Positions 8,055-17,216 are shown, counted from the stretch's first letter. The stretch is 64,000 nucleotides of DNA from Streptomyces sp. NBC_00285 (GCF_036174265.1 NZ_CP108055.1:4278001-4342000), one strand, 5' to 3'. The notes: generated by a model not told the origin, from the sequence alone. Program-made: numbers and translations.

Positions 8055-8189
8055 CCGCTCTGCGGGATGCCTGCCGCATCCAGGGCTCCAGGGCTCTCGG
8101 GCGCGGCGGCCTGTTCGGGCACGGACGGCACGGTCGGCGGCCGACGCCTTCCGGGCAACCGAAAATCCACGCCGTCGTGGCGGTGAGTG

Positions 8190-8801
8190 ATGCGAGACTC
8201 GGCCTTCATGAAGCCAAACGATCCCAAGGACGACCTGCACCGCTATCTCAAAGCGGCACGCGAAGCCGTCATCTGGAAGCTGGACGGACTGTCCGAGTAC
8301 GACATCCGCCGCCCCATGACGCCGACCGGCACCAACCTCCTCGGCCTCGTGAAGCACCTCGCCAGCGTCGAACTCGGTTACTTCGGCCCGACCTTCGGCC
8401 GTCCGCACAACGAGTCCCTCCCCTGGCACGAGGACGAGTCCGAGCCCAACGCGGACATGTGGGCACCCGCCGACGAGTCACGCGAGGACGTCCTCGGCCT
8501 TTACCACCGTGCCTGGGCGCACGCGGACGCGACGATCGAGACGCTGCCGCTCAACGCGATGGGGCACGTTCCATGGTGGGGCGACGACGGCCACGTGACG
8601 CTTCAGCGGGTCATGCTGCACATGACGGCCGAGACGAACCGGCACGCAGGCCACGCCGACATCGTCCGCGAGCTGATCGACGGCAAGGTCGGCATGCGGG
8701 AGACCAAGAGCAACATGGACGGCGGCGACGAGACCTGGTACCGGGAGTACCGGGGCAGGCTGGAGTCGTCCGCCAAAGAGGCCCAGGCCAAGTTGAGTTG
8801 A
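8190..8801 (+). CDS. DinB family protein (four-helix, putative thiol-dependent transferase)
   Basis: About 200 residues with the DinB/mycothiol-transferase four-helix fold. A metal-binding His lies in LVKHLASVELGYF, and a second His cluster in MLHMTAETNRHAGHADIV. The family signatures KLDGLSEYD and RRPMTPTGTNLLGLVKHL are intact. Related enzymes conjugate mycothiol or act as metal-dependent hydrolases; a substrate cannot be assigned. Three starts are possible (GTG 8187, ATG 8190, ATG 8208). I chose 8190 for the weak GGTGAG site upstream; homologues begin closer to 8208. Confidence 0.87.
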   Translation: MRDSAFMKPNDPKDDLHRYLKAAREAVIWKLDGLSEYDIRRPMTPTGTNLLGLVKHLASVELGYFGPTFGRPHNESLPWHEDESEPNADMWAPADESREDVLGLYHRAWAHADATIETLPLNAMGHVPWWGDDGHVTLQRVMLHMTAETNRHAGHADIVRELIDGKVGMRETKSNMDGGDETWYREYRGRLESSAKEAQAKLS

Positions 8802-9396
8802 GCTGAGCTGATTTCGTGCACTCGGGGAGAGGAGGGTTGCCCCGGCAGCTCGTGTTCATATGTACCTGTATCATCGCCGGTCGCGATTCCTCGCCGCCGC
8901 TCACGATGCCCCGCGGCGGCGCTGTTCCCAGTCCGTGCGCAGGAGTTCGTACTCCACCTCGCCCTGTTCGGAGCCCTCGATCGGCTCCGGCCAGCCGTCC
9001 AGCCGGCCCGCGATCACGCCGGGGAACTCCGGGTTCGGGTCGGCCTCGGCCAGGACCAGGGAGCGGACCAGTTGGGGATGACCGGTCAACTGCCCTCCCT
9101 CTGGGTGCGTGAGGGAAGACTCCCCCCCTCCCCACGCGCCGTCCGTGACAGTCCTGTTGCCGGAACTGTGGGCTCCACCAAAGCCGTTCGCGCCCGGGCT
9201 GCTGGACTCGGCAGACCCGGGAACGAGGGTCAGGGGGCCGGTCCGCGGGACACCACCGTCTGCTGTGCGAGGTTCAGCCGCTGATCTGCCGACGGCCGCT
9301 GTCACAGCCCGTGATCTGGATCCGGCGTGGCGTGGCCTGCTCGGCCACGGGGAGGCGCTGGCGTCCTGGGCGGTGGCCGACCGCAACGCCTGAGGG
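8802..9396. other. Gene-poor stretch with decayed fragments
   Basis: Nearly 600 bases without an intact gene between dinB and the VOC gene. It begins with a run of GAGTT/GAGCT repeats after the dinB stop. A protein-like fragment lies on the minus strand at 8901-9085. On the plus strand, the last 35 codons before the stop at 9391-9393 (ending GHGEALASWAVADRNA) also look protein-like, but no start region is attached. The middle (about 9100-9280) looks noncoding. Confidence 0.5.
8901..9085 (-). pseudogene. Possible remnant of an alpha/beta hydrolase C-terminal half
   Basis: The minus-strand frame ending at 8901 reads GHPQLVRSLVLAEADPNPE and continues to LLRTDWEQRRRGAS. This resembles the helix and strand after the nucleophile elbow of alpha/beta hydrolases (HPxLVRxLVLAEA). 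Nothing upstream in any frame supplies the core or the nucleophile motif, so this would be a truncated relic. The call rests on a short similarity by eye. Confidence 0.3.
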
Positions 9397-9777
9397 TCAG
9401 CCGACCACTCCCGCTCCCCCGGCCGGGTGGGTCAGTACGTTCACCACCCGGCCGTTCGGATCACGCACGAAGAAGCGCCGAACGCCCCACTCCTCGTCCC
9501 GCAGCTCCCGTACGACCTCCGCGCCCGACGCCACGACCTGCGCGTACACGGCGTCGACGTCCTCGACCTCCACGCTCAGGTCGGGGACGACGGGCGCGGT
9601 GCGGTCCTCGGTGAGAAAGCTGATCTGGGCGGTCGGGTTGGCGGGAGACGCGAGCGTCACGACCCACCCCATGTCCATGACCTCCTCGAAGCCGAGGAGG
9701 CCGTAGAAGTCCCGGTTGGCGGTCATGGCCTCCCCGGACTCGACGTGGATGTCGGGCACGATCCTGCGAATACTCAT
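9397..9777 (-). CDS. VOC family protein (glyoxalase/bleomycin-resistance fold)
   Basis: A single VOC module of 126 residues with paired beta-alpha-beta-beta-beta units: IVPDIHVESG, ANRDFYGLLGFEEVMDMGW, then VEVEDVDAVYAQVVASGAEVV and FFVRDPNGRVVNVLTHP. ATG at 9777 has GGGAG eight bases upstream; a GTG two codons earlier is too close to that site. VOC proteins of this length can be metal-dependent enzymes or binding proteins. It is divergent from the lyase gene, so the 104-base gap holds both promoters. Confidence 0.87.
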   Translation of the reverse strand: MSIRRIVPDIHVESGEAMTANRDFYGLLGFEEVMDMGWVVTLASPANPTAQISFLTEDRTAPVVPDLSVEVEDVDAVYAQVVASGAEVVRELRDEEWGVRRFFVRDPNGRVVNVLTHPAGGAGVVG

Positions 9778-9881
9778 GAACACGGCTCCCTTTCCATGAC
9801 CGGCGCCTTTTCTGTTATCGCCTCCTCCACCCTCGCGTCTCCTGAGCGTCCCCAGCCACCGGCACGCGAGGAATGACGTAC

Positions 9882-11312
9882 GTGACTTCTCAGATCAGCC
9901 GCCGCAGCATGCTCAAGGCGACGGGAGCCGCCGGTGTGACAGTGGCCGCCGTCACCATCGCGACCCCGACCACCGCCACGGCGGCCGGCTCGGCCTTCGC
10001 GCACCCGGGTCTGCTGCACACGCGAGCCGACCTCGACCGCATGGCCGCCAAGGTGAAGGCGGGCGCCGCGCCCTACACGGCCGGTTTCGCCAAGCTGACC
10101 GCCAACCGCCATGCGCAGAGCGGCTGGACGCCCAACCCGCAGGCGACGGTGTACCGGGGCGCGGGCAGCCCCCAGAACTACGCGACCCTCTACAACGACA
10201 TCCACGCCGCCTACCAGAACGGTCTGCGCCACCACGTCAGCGGTGACGACGCGTACGCCGACACGGCCGTGGCGATCCTCAACGCCTGGTCGGCGAAGCT
10301 GACTTCCGTCGAAGGCAGCGCGGACCGTTTCCTCGCCGCGGGGCTCTACGGCTACCAGTTCGCAAACGCAGCCGAACTCGTCCGCGACCACCCCGACTTC
10401 GACCTCTCCCGCTTCCAGGAAATGCTCGCCAAGGTCTTCGCCCCGCTCAGCGACGACTTCCTGGTCCGCCACAACGGCGCAGTCGTCACGAACTACTGGA
10501 CCAACTGGGACCTGTGCGCCATGGCGTGCGTCCTGGCCACCGGCATCTTCTGCGACGACAGCTCCCAAGTCGCCCGCGCGGTCGACTACTTCAAGCACGG
10601 CGAAGGCCTCGGCGCGATCAGGAACGCCATCCCCGTCGTGTCCGACGACGGCCTCGCCGAATGGCTGGAGGCGGGCCGCGACCAGGGGCACGCCCTCCTC
10701 GGCGTCGGGCTGATGGGCACGTTCTGCGAGATGGCGTGGAACCAGGGATACGACCTGTACGGCTACGACGACAGCCGGTTCCTCAAGGGCGCCCAGTACG
10801 TGGCGAAGTGGAGCATGGGAGGGGAGGTCTCCTACACCGCGAACACCCGCGCGAAGGGCGCGATCGGGGGCTGGTCCGGAAGGGAGACGGCGTCCGCGGC
10901 GGCCGGTGTCGACCCCGCGATGACCCGCCCCATCTGGGCGATGATCGCCAACCACTACACGAAGCGCCGGGGGCTTTCGGCGCCGTACGTCACACGGGTC
11001 GCGGCGAGGTCGACACCGGAGGGCGGGGGCGGGGACTACGGCCCCAACAGCGGTGGCTATGACCAACTCGGCTTCGGCACACTGGCGTTCACGCGGGACA
11101 GGGTGGCGGACACGGCGGCCACCGCCAGCGCCTCCCCGGACTCCGGCCCACGTCCGCAGACGGGGGGTACGGCGTCTCCCGCCCCCGACCAGGACCTCGC
11201 GGCCACCGGTTCCGACGACATCATCGGCTGGTCCGCAGCCGCGGGGATCACTGCGGTGGCGGGGGGCCTGCTTCTACTGCGACGGCGGGACCGGGGTGGA
11301 AGCGCCGAGTAG
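9882..11312 (+). CDS. Tat-exported, sortase-anchored alginate lyase family protein
   Basis: A 476-residue precursor. Numbering from the GTG, it has a twin-arginine signal (SRRSMLK at 6-12) with a hydrophobic Ala/Val/Thr stretch. An alginate lyase (PF05426-like) alpha-barrel domain with HPGLLHTRADLDRMAAKV, YATLYNDIHAAYQNGLRHHVSGDDAYAD and NYWTNWDLCAMA follows. A Pro/Ser/Thr linker leads to a sorting signal: LAATG at 439-443, a membrane segment and an RRRDRG tail. LAxTG is the motif of streptomycete class E sortases. GTG at 9882 is preferred because GAGG abuts the upstream ATG at 9873 but is well spaced from this GTG. Polysaccharide substrate unproven. Confidence 0.87.
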   Translation: MTSQISRRSMLKATGAAGVTVAAVTIATPTTATAAGSAFAHPGLLHTRADLDRMAAKVKAGAAPYTAGFAKLTANRHAQSGWTPNPQATVYRGAGSPQNYATLYNDIHAAYQNGLRHHVSGDDAYADTAVAILNAWSAKLTSVEGSADRFLAAGLYGYQFANAAELVRDHPDFDLSRFQEMLAKVFAPLSDDFLVRHNGAVVTNYWTNWDLCAMACVLATGIFCDDSSQVARAVDYFKHGEGLGAIRNAIPVVSDDGLAEWLEAGRDQGHALLGVGLMGTFCEMAWNQGYDLYGYDDSRFLKGAQYVAKWSMGGEVSYTANTRAKGAIGGWSGRETASAAAGVDPAMTRPIWAMIANHYTKRRGLSAPYVTRVAARSTPEGGGGDYGPNSGGYDQLGFGTLAFTRDRVADTAATASASPDSGPRPQTGGTASPAPDQDLAATGSDDIIGWSAAAGITAVAGGLLLLRRRDRGGSAE

Positions 11313-11705
11313 GGGCTGCGGGCCGGTGGGGGTTGGTCGCGCAGTTCCCCGCGCCCCTGAGGAGTTGCGGTCGCCCGCGCCACGACAGGACCGGTGACCG
11401 CCGCTCACGGAGGCAGCTGCGGGCACGTCGTGGCTTGTCGCGCAGTTCCGCGCCCCTAAAAGCACAACGCTCCCGCGGCCGCCGACGGCGTGAAGGGGAC
11501 GGGGTGGGGGGTGTCCGCCCGCAGCGGCCGGCGTCCGTTATCCAGTACTGATGAAGCAACCGAGCCGCCGGACCGAGGACGGACACCCCCCACCCCGGCC
11601 CCGACCCACAACGACGCCGCAGGCGATATAGGGGCGCGGGGAACTGCGCACAACGCCCGCCCCCACCGAACCCGCACACAAGAACCCGCCCAACCGCCGG
11701 AGGCA
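11313..11705. repeat. Mosaic of short intergenic repeats with long inverted arms
   Basis: No gene is supported here. Sequence of the type GTCGCGCAGTTCCCCGCGCC occurs at 11338 and, slightly changed, at 11437. Its inverse complement (GGGGCGCGGGGAACTGCGC) occurs at 11632. A second inverted pair, GGGGGGTGTCCGCCCG near 11507 and GGACGGACACCCCCC near 11578, brackets GCGGCCGGCGTCCG. Short elements like these are scattered between genes in Streptomyces genomes; the nested arrangement could fold into a large cruciform or act as a terminator for the convergent neighbours. Confidence 0.7.
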
Positions 11706-13157
11706 TCACGCAGCCGTCAGCGGCTTCGCGATGTCCTCCAGCGACCGCCCCTCCGCCCGCACCGCGAGAACCGCCGCCACCAGCCCCGCCGCGCACATCA
11801 GCCCCGCCCCGATCTGGAACGCCAGCACCGTGTCGCCGACCTTCCCCGTACCGGTGAGGTCGGCGAACAGCAGCGGCCCGCTGATGCCACCCGCGGCCGT
11901 ACCCAGCGCGTAGAAGAAGGCGATCGACATCGCGCGGGTCTCCATCGGGAACACCTCGGACACCGTGAGGTAGGCGCTGGACGCGCCCGCCGAGGCGAAG
12001 AACAGCACCGCGCACCAGCACGCCGTCATGGTGTTCGCGCTCAGCGACCCCTGGTCGAACAACCAGGCCGTCGCGAACAGCAGAAGCCCCGAGAGCAGGT
12101 AGGTCGACGAGATCATCACCCGCCGCCCCACCGTGTCGAACAGCTTGCCCAGCAGCAGCGGCCCGCAGAAGTTACCGACCGCGATGACCGCGAAGTAGTA
12201 CCCGGTGTTCCCGCTGGGCACGTCGAAGAACGTCGTGAGGATCGCCCCGAAGCCGAAGGTGATCGCGTTGTACAAAAAGGCCTGCCCGATGAACAGCGAG
12301 AACCCCAGCACAGAACGCCGCCGGTAGTCCGAGAACAGCGTCCGCGCGATCTCCGCGAACGACACGCTGCGCCGCTGGCGGATCGTGATGTCGCCCTCGG
12401 CCCGCGGCAGCGGTTCGCCCCGTTCGGCCTCCACCCGTTCCTCGATCGACGTGACGATCCGCTCGGCCTCCTCGTCCTGCCCGTGGATCAGCAGCCACCG
12501 TGGACTCTCCGGCACATGTCGCCGTACGAGGAGGATCACGAAGGCCAGCACGGCGCCCAGCGCGAACGTCAGCCGCCAGCCGACGTCCTTCGCGAACAGC
12601 TCCGTGTTCAGCGCGACGATCGACAGCAGGGAGCCACCCACCGCTCCCAGCCAGAAACTCCCGTTGATCATCAGGTCGACCCGTCCCCGGTACTGCGCCG
12701 GGATCAGCTCGTCGATCGCGGAGTTGATCGCCGCGTACTCCCCGCCGATGCCGAACCCGGTCAGGAAGCGGAACAGGAAGAACCACCAGGAGTCGAAGGA
12801 CATCGCGGTCAGGGCCGTGGCCGCCAGATACACGGCCAGCGTGATCATGAACAGCTTCTTGCGGCCCCATTTGTCGGTCAGCCGCCCCCAGAACAGGGCT
12901 CCCACGCACGCGCCGGCCACGTACAGCGCCGCCGCGATGCCGGTGACCTGTCCGGAGGAGATCGACAGTCCGCTTCCCGGTTCCGACAGGCGGCTCGCGA
13001 TGTTGCCGACGACCGTGACTTCCAGGCCGTCGAGGATCCATACGGTGCCGAGTCCGATGACGATCGTCCAGTGCCAGCGGGACCAGGGGAGCCGGTCGAG
13101 CCGAGCGGGGACGTTCGTCGTCACAGTACGGCCGGAATCGGCCTGCGCGGTGGTCAA
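11706..13157 (-). CDS. MFS transporter (sugar/metabolite:H+ symporter type)
   Basis: A 483-residue MFS carrier with 12 predicted membrane helices. The loop 2-3 signature GRLTDKWGRKK is at 91-101 and the equivalent GKLFDTVGRR in the second half. The helix-4/5 region reads RFLTGFGIGGEYAAINSAIDE and the central loop PESPRWLLIHGQDEEAERIV, matching the sugar/aromatic-acid branch. TTG at 13157 is the likely start, with GAGGAGGGAG upstream. A GTG 11 codons inside is an alternative. Substrate unknown. Confidence 0.88.
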   Translation of the reverse strand: MTTAQADSGRTVTTNVPARLDRLPWSRWHWTIVIGLGTVWILDGLEVTVVGNIASRLSEPGSGLSISSGQVTGIAAALYVAGACVGALFWGRLTDKWGRKKLFMITLAVYLAATALTAMSFDSWWFFLFRFLTGFGIGGEYAAINSAIDELIPAQYRGRVDLMINGSFWLGAVGGSLLSIVALNTELFAKDVGWRLTFALGAVLAFVILLVRRHVPESPRWLLIHGQDEEAERIVTSIEERVEAERGEPLPRAEGDITIRQRRSVSFAEIARTLFSDYRRRSVLGFSLFIGQAFLYNAITFGFGAILTTFFDVPSGNTGYYFAVIAVGNFCGPLLLGKLFDTVGRRVMISSTYLLSGLLLFATAWLFDQGSLSANTMTACWCAVLFFASAGASSAYLTVSEVFPMETRAMSIAFFYALGTAAGGISGPLLFADLTGTGKVGDTVLAFQIGAGLMCAAGLVAAVLAVRAEGRSLEDIAKPLTAA

Positions 13158-13240
13158 GGGACCGCTCCCTCCTCAAGGCGTACGGGGTCGGGCGAACCTC
13201 CCCCGGGTTCCCCCGACCAGCGCGTCTACGCCCTCAGCCC

Positions 13241-14650
13241 CTACGCCCCCAACGCCCGCGACACCGTGTAGATCAGCAACCCCACCAGCGACCCCACCAC
13301 CGTGCCGTTGATCCGAATGAACTGCAGGTCACGCCCGATGTTCGCCTCGATCTTCCGGGTCGTGTGCTCGGCGTCCCACCCGGCGACGGTGTCCGTGATC
13401 AGGGAGGTGATCTCGCGCCGGTAGGTGGTGACCACGTACACCGCGGCCCCCTCCACCCATCCGTCGACCTTCGCCTGCACCTTGGGGTCCACGGCCATCC
13501 GCGCGCCCAGCGACAGCAGCGACGCCCGCACCCGCAGCCGCAGCTCGCTGCGCTCGTCCTCGGCGGCGGAGACGATCATCGACCGTACGGCGGTCCAGGC
13601 CGACGCGATGAGGTCCTGGACCTCGCCACGCCCCAGCACCTCACCCTTGAGCCGCTCGATACGCGCGCGCGTGTCGGTGTCGGACTGCAGGTCGGAGGCG
13701 AAGTCCGACAGGAACCGGTCCAGTGCTCCGCGCGCCGGATGCGACGGCATGTCCCGCATCTCCGTCACGAACCGCAGCAGTTCCTTGTAGACCCGCTCGC
13801 CGACCTTCTTGTCGACGAAACGCGGGGTCCAGCCGGGCGCTCCGCCCTGCACCGCGTCCATGACCTGCGCGTCGTGCAGCACGAGCCAGTCATGTGCGCG
13901 GGTCACCACCAGGTCGACGGCTCGCCGGTGTCCGCCGTCGGCGACGACCTTCTCCAGCATCTTCCCGATGCCGGGCGCGATCTCCTGGGCGTCGGCCCGC
14001 CGGGTGATCGCCTCGCCGACCACGGCCTGGACGTCGGAGTCGCGCAGCACGGTCAGGGCGCCCCGGAGCGCGGCCGACAGTTCCGCGGTCACCCGGTCGG
14101 CGTGCTCGGGTTCCGCGAGCCACGCGCCCAGCCGGCTGCCGATCCCCACGGCGTGCAGCCGCTGCCGTACGACGTCCTCGGAGAGGAAGTTCTCGCCGAC
14201 GAACTCGCCGAGCGACACGCCCAGTTGGTCCTTCTTGGTGGGGATGATCGCGGTGTGCGGGATGGGCAGGCCCAGCGGGTGGCGGAAGAGGGCCGTGACC
14301 GCGAACCAGTCGGCCATCGCGCCGACCATGCCCGCCTCGGCGGCCGCGGCGACGTAGTCCGCCCAGGTCCCGGCACCTTCGTGGGACGCCCATGTGGCCA
14401 GCACGTACACCAGCGCCACGAAGAGCAGCAGTCCGGTCGCGGTGAGCTTCATGCGCCGCACACCGCGCTGTTTCTCCAGGTCGGCCTCGCTGAAGGTGTT
14501 CATCGCCCGGACAGGCGCGGCGGGCCCGGCGGGCGCGGCACGGTTCGCCGCCCCGACGGTCCCGGCGGTCCCGCCCGTCCGGGCAGGTCCCTCCACGCCC
14601 ACGTCGGACGGTCCGGTTTCCTCAGATTTCGTACGTTCCATCCGCTCCAC
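13241..14650 (-). CDS. DUF445 family membrane protein
   Basis: A 469-residue DUF445 protein. A charged, Ala/Pro-rich N-terminus is followed by a membrane helix at about 69-87 (LTATGLLLFVALVYVLATW), the conserved EAGMVGAMADWFAVTALFRH segment and PIPHTAIIP, and a long helical region. A C-terminal membrane helix (GTVVGSLVGLLIYTVSRAL) ends the protein. The topology suggests a helical domain tethered at both ends to the membrane. Function unknown in the family. GTG at 14650 and ATG at 14641 are both possible starts. It is transcribed toward the MFS gene with an 83-base gap. Confidence 0.9.
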   Translation of the reverse strand: MERMERTKSEETGPSDVGVEGPARTGGTAGTVGAANRAAPAGPAAPVRAMNTFSEADLEKQRGVRRMKLTATGLLLFVALVYVLATWASHEGAGTWADYVAAAAEAGMVGAMADWFAVTALFRHPLGLPIPHTAIIPTKKDQLGVSLGEFVGENFLSEDVVRQRLHAVGIGSRLGAWLAEPEHADRVTAELSAALRGALTVLRDSDVQAVVGEAITRRADAQEIAPGIGKMLEKVVADGGHRRAVDLVVTRAHDWLVLHDAQVMDAVQGGAPGWTPRFVDKKVGERVYKELLRFVTEMRDMPSHPARGALDRFLSDFASDLQSDTDTRARIERLKGEVLGRGEVQDLIASAWTAVRSMIVSAAEDERSELRLRVRASLLSLGARMAVDPKVQAKVDGWVEGAAVYVVTTYRREITSLITDTVAGWDAEHTTRKIEANIGRDLQFIRINGTVVGSLVGLLIYTVSRALGA

Positions 14651-14772
14651 CCGTTCGGTGATCCCTCACCCATTGTCCCTTCCTGACCGACTCCCGGAAC
14701 GGAACAGGAGTTCCCGGAGTCCGACCGGACGAGGGATCCGGAGGGGGTCTCGTCACGTGCCCCAGGTTCATG

Positions 14773-14785
14773 CCTCATCATGAGG
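14773..14785. promoter_or_regulatory. Palindrome upstream of the SGNH hydrolase gene
   Basis: CCTCAT-C-ATGAGG is a perfect inverted repeat 51 bases before the hydrolase start, in the divergent promoter region with DUF445. It is a candidate operator; no cognate regulator is adjacent. Confidence 0.35.
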
Positions 14786-14835
14786 TGATCAGATCGGAGC
14801 CCCGGGCTCCCATCTCCTGAGGAGACCAGCACCAC

Positions 14836-16170
14836 ATGACAAGGCGTCATGGTTACGCCCTGCTCGCCGCGATCGTCGCCACGATCGTGGCCCTGTCCAC
14901 CGCCATCTACGTCGCGGTGGCGGCCGGCACCGGCCCCAGGGACCGAACCTCACTGACCGGCCCCGGGCCCTCGCGTCCCTCCGCCGCCCCCGTCTCCGCC
15001 GGAGTCTGGGTCGGCACCTGGTCCGCATCCCCGGTCGGCGCCGAGCCCGGCACCGGCAACGAGGGCATGACGGGCCGCTCGCTCCGCAACGTCGTCCACA
15101 CCAGTGTCGGCGGTACGAGTGCCCGCATCACGCTGTCCAACCTCTACGGCAAGAGCCCGCTGACCATCACCCACGCGACCCTCGCGCTCGCCGCCGGCAC
15201 CAGGACCGCCGCGGCGAACGCGGGCACCATGCGCCGCCTCACGTTCGCAGGCAGCACCACGGCCGTCATCCCGGCGGGCGGGCAGATGCTCAGCGACGCC
15301 GTCGCCCTGGCCGTCCCGGCGGGCGCAGACGTCCTGGTCACCACCTACTCCCCCACCCTCTCCGGCCCGGTCACCTACCATCCGACGGCCCGGCAGACCT
15401 CGTACGCCGGTCCGGGCGACCTCACCGAGGACGAGACGGGGACGGGGTACACGCAGCAGGTCGACCACTGGCGGTACCTCACCGCGCTGGACGTGCTCAG
15501 CGACGAGGCCGACGGCACGGTGGTCGCCTTCGGCGACTCGCTGACCGACGGCAAGAACTCCACCGCCGACGCGAACGCCCGCTGGCCGGACTTTCTGAAC
15601 CGACGCCTGCGCACCGCGCTCGCCGCCGGCCGGGACCTGCCCCGCTACAGCGTCGTCAACGAGGGGATCGGCGGCAACCGGGTCCTCGCAGACGCCCGGG
15701 GCCGCCCCCTGGAGAACCAGGCCGGCATCCGCCGCTTCCGGCGGGACGTCCTCGACCGCCCCAACGTCAAGATCGTCGTGATCGACCTCGGCATCAACGA
15801 CATCCTCCGCACGCCGGGCACCGTCGACCCCCAGAATCTCCTCACCGGTCTGCGCGACCTGGTCCGCCAGGCGCACGCCCGCGGCATCAAGGTCGTCGGC
15901 TCGACGCTCATGCCCGTCGGCAAGCGCACCACCTGGACCGAGGCCCGCGAGGGCGTCCGCCAGACCGTCAACGCGGAGATCCGTTCGGGCAGGGTCTACG
16001 ACGCGGTGATCGACTTCGACAAGGCGCTGAGGGACCCCTACGACCCCCGTAGCCTCCGCATGATGTACGACTCCGGGGACCGGCTGCACCCCAACGACAG
16101 GGGGTACGAGCGGATGGCGTCTTCCTTCGACCTGGAATACCTGAAGGGTTCGACGGCGGCACGTCTTTAG
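14836..16170 (+). CDS. Secreted or membrane-anchored SGNH/GDSL hydrolase
   Basis: A 444-residue protein with an N-terminal hydrophobic signal or anchor (residues 7-30) and a Pro/Ser/Gly linker. A beta-rich accessory region (about 56-215) precedes the SGNH catalytic domain. Block I is FGDSLTDG with Ser235, the block II Gly is in EGIGGNR near 280, and block III is LGIND with Asn321. The catalytic Asp415 and His418 are in SGDRLHPND. All SGNH residues are intact. GAGGAG lies about 12 bases before the ATG. It probably deacylates extracellular esters. Confidence 0.9.
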   Translation: MTRRHGYALLAAIVATIVALSTAIYVAVAAGTGPRDRTSLTGPGPSRPSAAPVSAGVWVGTWSASPVGAEPGTGNEGMTGRSLRNVVHTSVGGTSARITLSNLYGKSPLTITHATLALAAGTRTAAANAGTMRRLTFAGSTTAVIPAGGQMLSDAVALAVPAGADVLVTTYSPTLSGPVTYHPTARQTSYAGPGDLTEDETGTGYTQQVDHWRYLTALDVLSDEADGTVVAFGDSLTDGKNSTADANARWPDFLNRRLRTALAAGRDLPRYSVVNEGIGGNRVLADARGRPLENQAGIRRFRRDVLDRPNVKIVVIDLGINDILRTPGTVDPQNLLTGLRDLVRQAHARGIKVVGSTLMPVGKRTTWTEAREGVRQTVNAEIRSGRVYDAVIDFDKALRDPYDPRSLRMMYDSGDRLHPNDRGYERMASSFDLEYLKGSTAARL

Positions 16171-16260
16171 TTCCCCGCGCCCCTATGGGTACAGCTGGGC
16201 AGTTCGCGACCGCACCCACCCAGGGGCGCGGGGCTGTATCGACATGCGGCTCCGCCGCGT
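16171..16260. repeat. Intergenic inverted-repeat element
   Basis: TTCCCCGCGCCCCT at 16171-16184 and its near-inverse AGGGGCGCGGGGC at 16223-16235 flank a GCAGTTCGCGACCG core. This is the same repeat family as at 11338-11650. Placed between convergent genes, it may act as a bidirectional terminator. Confidence 0.6.
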
Positions 16261-16322
16261 GGGCGCGACCAGCCACAACGCACCCGCACCCGCACCCGCA
16301 CCCGCAGCCACCCACCGCCCCC

Positions 16323-17183
16323 TCAGTCCTCCTCGCGCCGGCGCCGCTCCCGGCGCCCCCTGCGCTCCTCGTGCCGCTCCCTGCGCTCCTGATGCCGGGC
16401 CCACCGCAGGTCGTGATGTCCCTCGATCATCCGCCGGTGCACATCCCGCGCATCGCCCCGGGCCGACTCCTTGAGCTCACGGACGGCCGCCCTGCGGTCC
16501 AGCTTCTCCTGGCGCCGCTCCTCCCGGAGCTGCTGCCGTTCCGCCCTGGTGCGCTTGCGCTCGACCCCGCCCCAGAACGCGAACCCGGTCACGATCACAC
16601 GGGGTGCCCCCGGTTCCCCCGGCACCCCTTCCTCACGCTGGTCGAACCCGCCCATGATCCCGATCCCACGCACCACGACCTCGACCCCCGGCGGCACGAT
16701 CACCTGCATGCCGCCCATGACGGCCACGCAGTTGATCTCGACCTCGCGGTCCGCGAAGTTCGCCTCCCGCAGATCGATCTCCCCGCCGCCCCAGAAGGCG
16801 AAGCAGTTGAAGCGCCGGGGCACGGTCCACCGCCCCTTGCGCTGGAACCCGGACATCACGGCGACGGCCCACGTCGAGGACCCCTCGCCGCCGACGATCC
16901 GCGACGCCCAACTCCCGTCCGGTTCCGGCCGCTTCACCATGTCGACCCGGGGAACGGCCACCTGCCCGACCGGCAGGTCCCGGGTGATCGGCGCGAGCTC
17001 CCCGTACGTCCGGGCCCTGAACGTCGTCTCCAGCCGCTCCTCGAACTCCTCCATGTCGAGGCGCCCCTCGGCGAGGGCGTCCCGCAGGACCTCGGCGACC
17101 CGCTCACGATCGGCGTCGGAAGCCCGGAGTTCCGGGCCTGGGGGCCTGGGGGGCGTCCCCCCGGAAGACACAGCGTCGGTCAT
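16323..17183 (-). CDS. DUF1707 / LiaF-like (cell-wall stress) domain protein
   Basis: A 286-residue cytoplasmic protein. Residues 20-72 are a DUF1707 module (LRASDADRERVAEVLRDALAEGRLDMEEFEERL). A beta-rich domain with repeated FAFWGGGEIDLR / VAVMGGMQVIVPPGVEV / GIGIMGGF strands follows, as in LiaF/DUF2154 C-terminal regions. The last 80 residues are a highly charged Arg/Glu helix. LiaF proteins restrain cell-envelope two-component systems, but no such system is adjacent. ATG at 17183 begins MTDAVSSGG. Confidence 0.87.
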   Translation of the reverse strand: MTDAVSSGGTPPRPPGPELRASDADRERVAEVLRDALAEGRLDMEEFEERLETTFRARTYGELAPITRDLPVGQVAVPRVDMVKRPEPDGSWASRIVGGEGSSTWAVAVMSGFQRKGRWTVPRRFNCFAFWGGGEIDLREANFADREVEINCVAVMGGMQVIVPPGVEVVVRGIGIMGGFDQREEGVPGEPGAPRVIVTGFAFWGGVERKRTRAERQQLREERRQEKLDRRAAVRELKESARGDARDVHRRMIEGHHDLRWARHQERRERHEERRGRRERRRREED

Positions 17184-17216
17184 ACAGGGCAGCGTACGAG
17201 GTCTCCCGGCCCGGCA

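Noticed and set aside
9109..9393. A 94-residue plus-strand gene before the VOC gene
   Set aside because: Only its last 35 or so codons look protein-like; the rest has poor composition and no start signal, so it is treated as decayed sequence.
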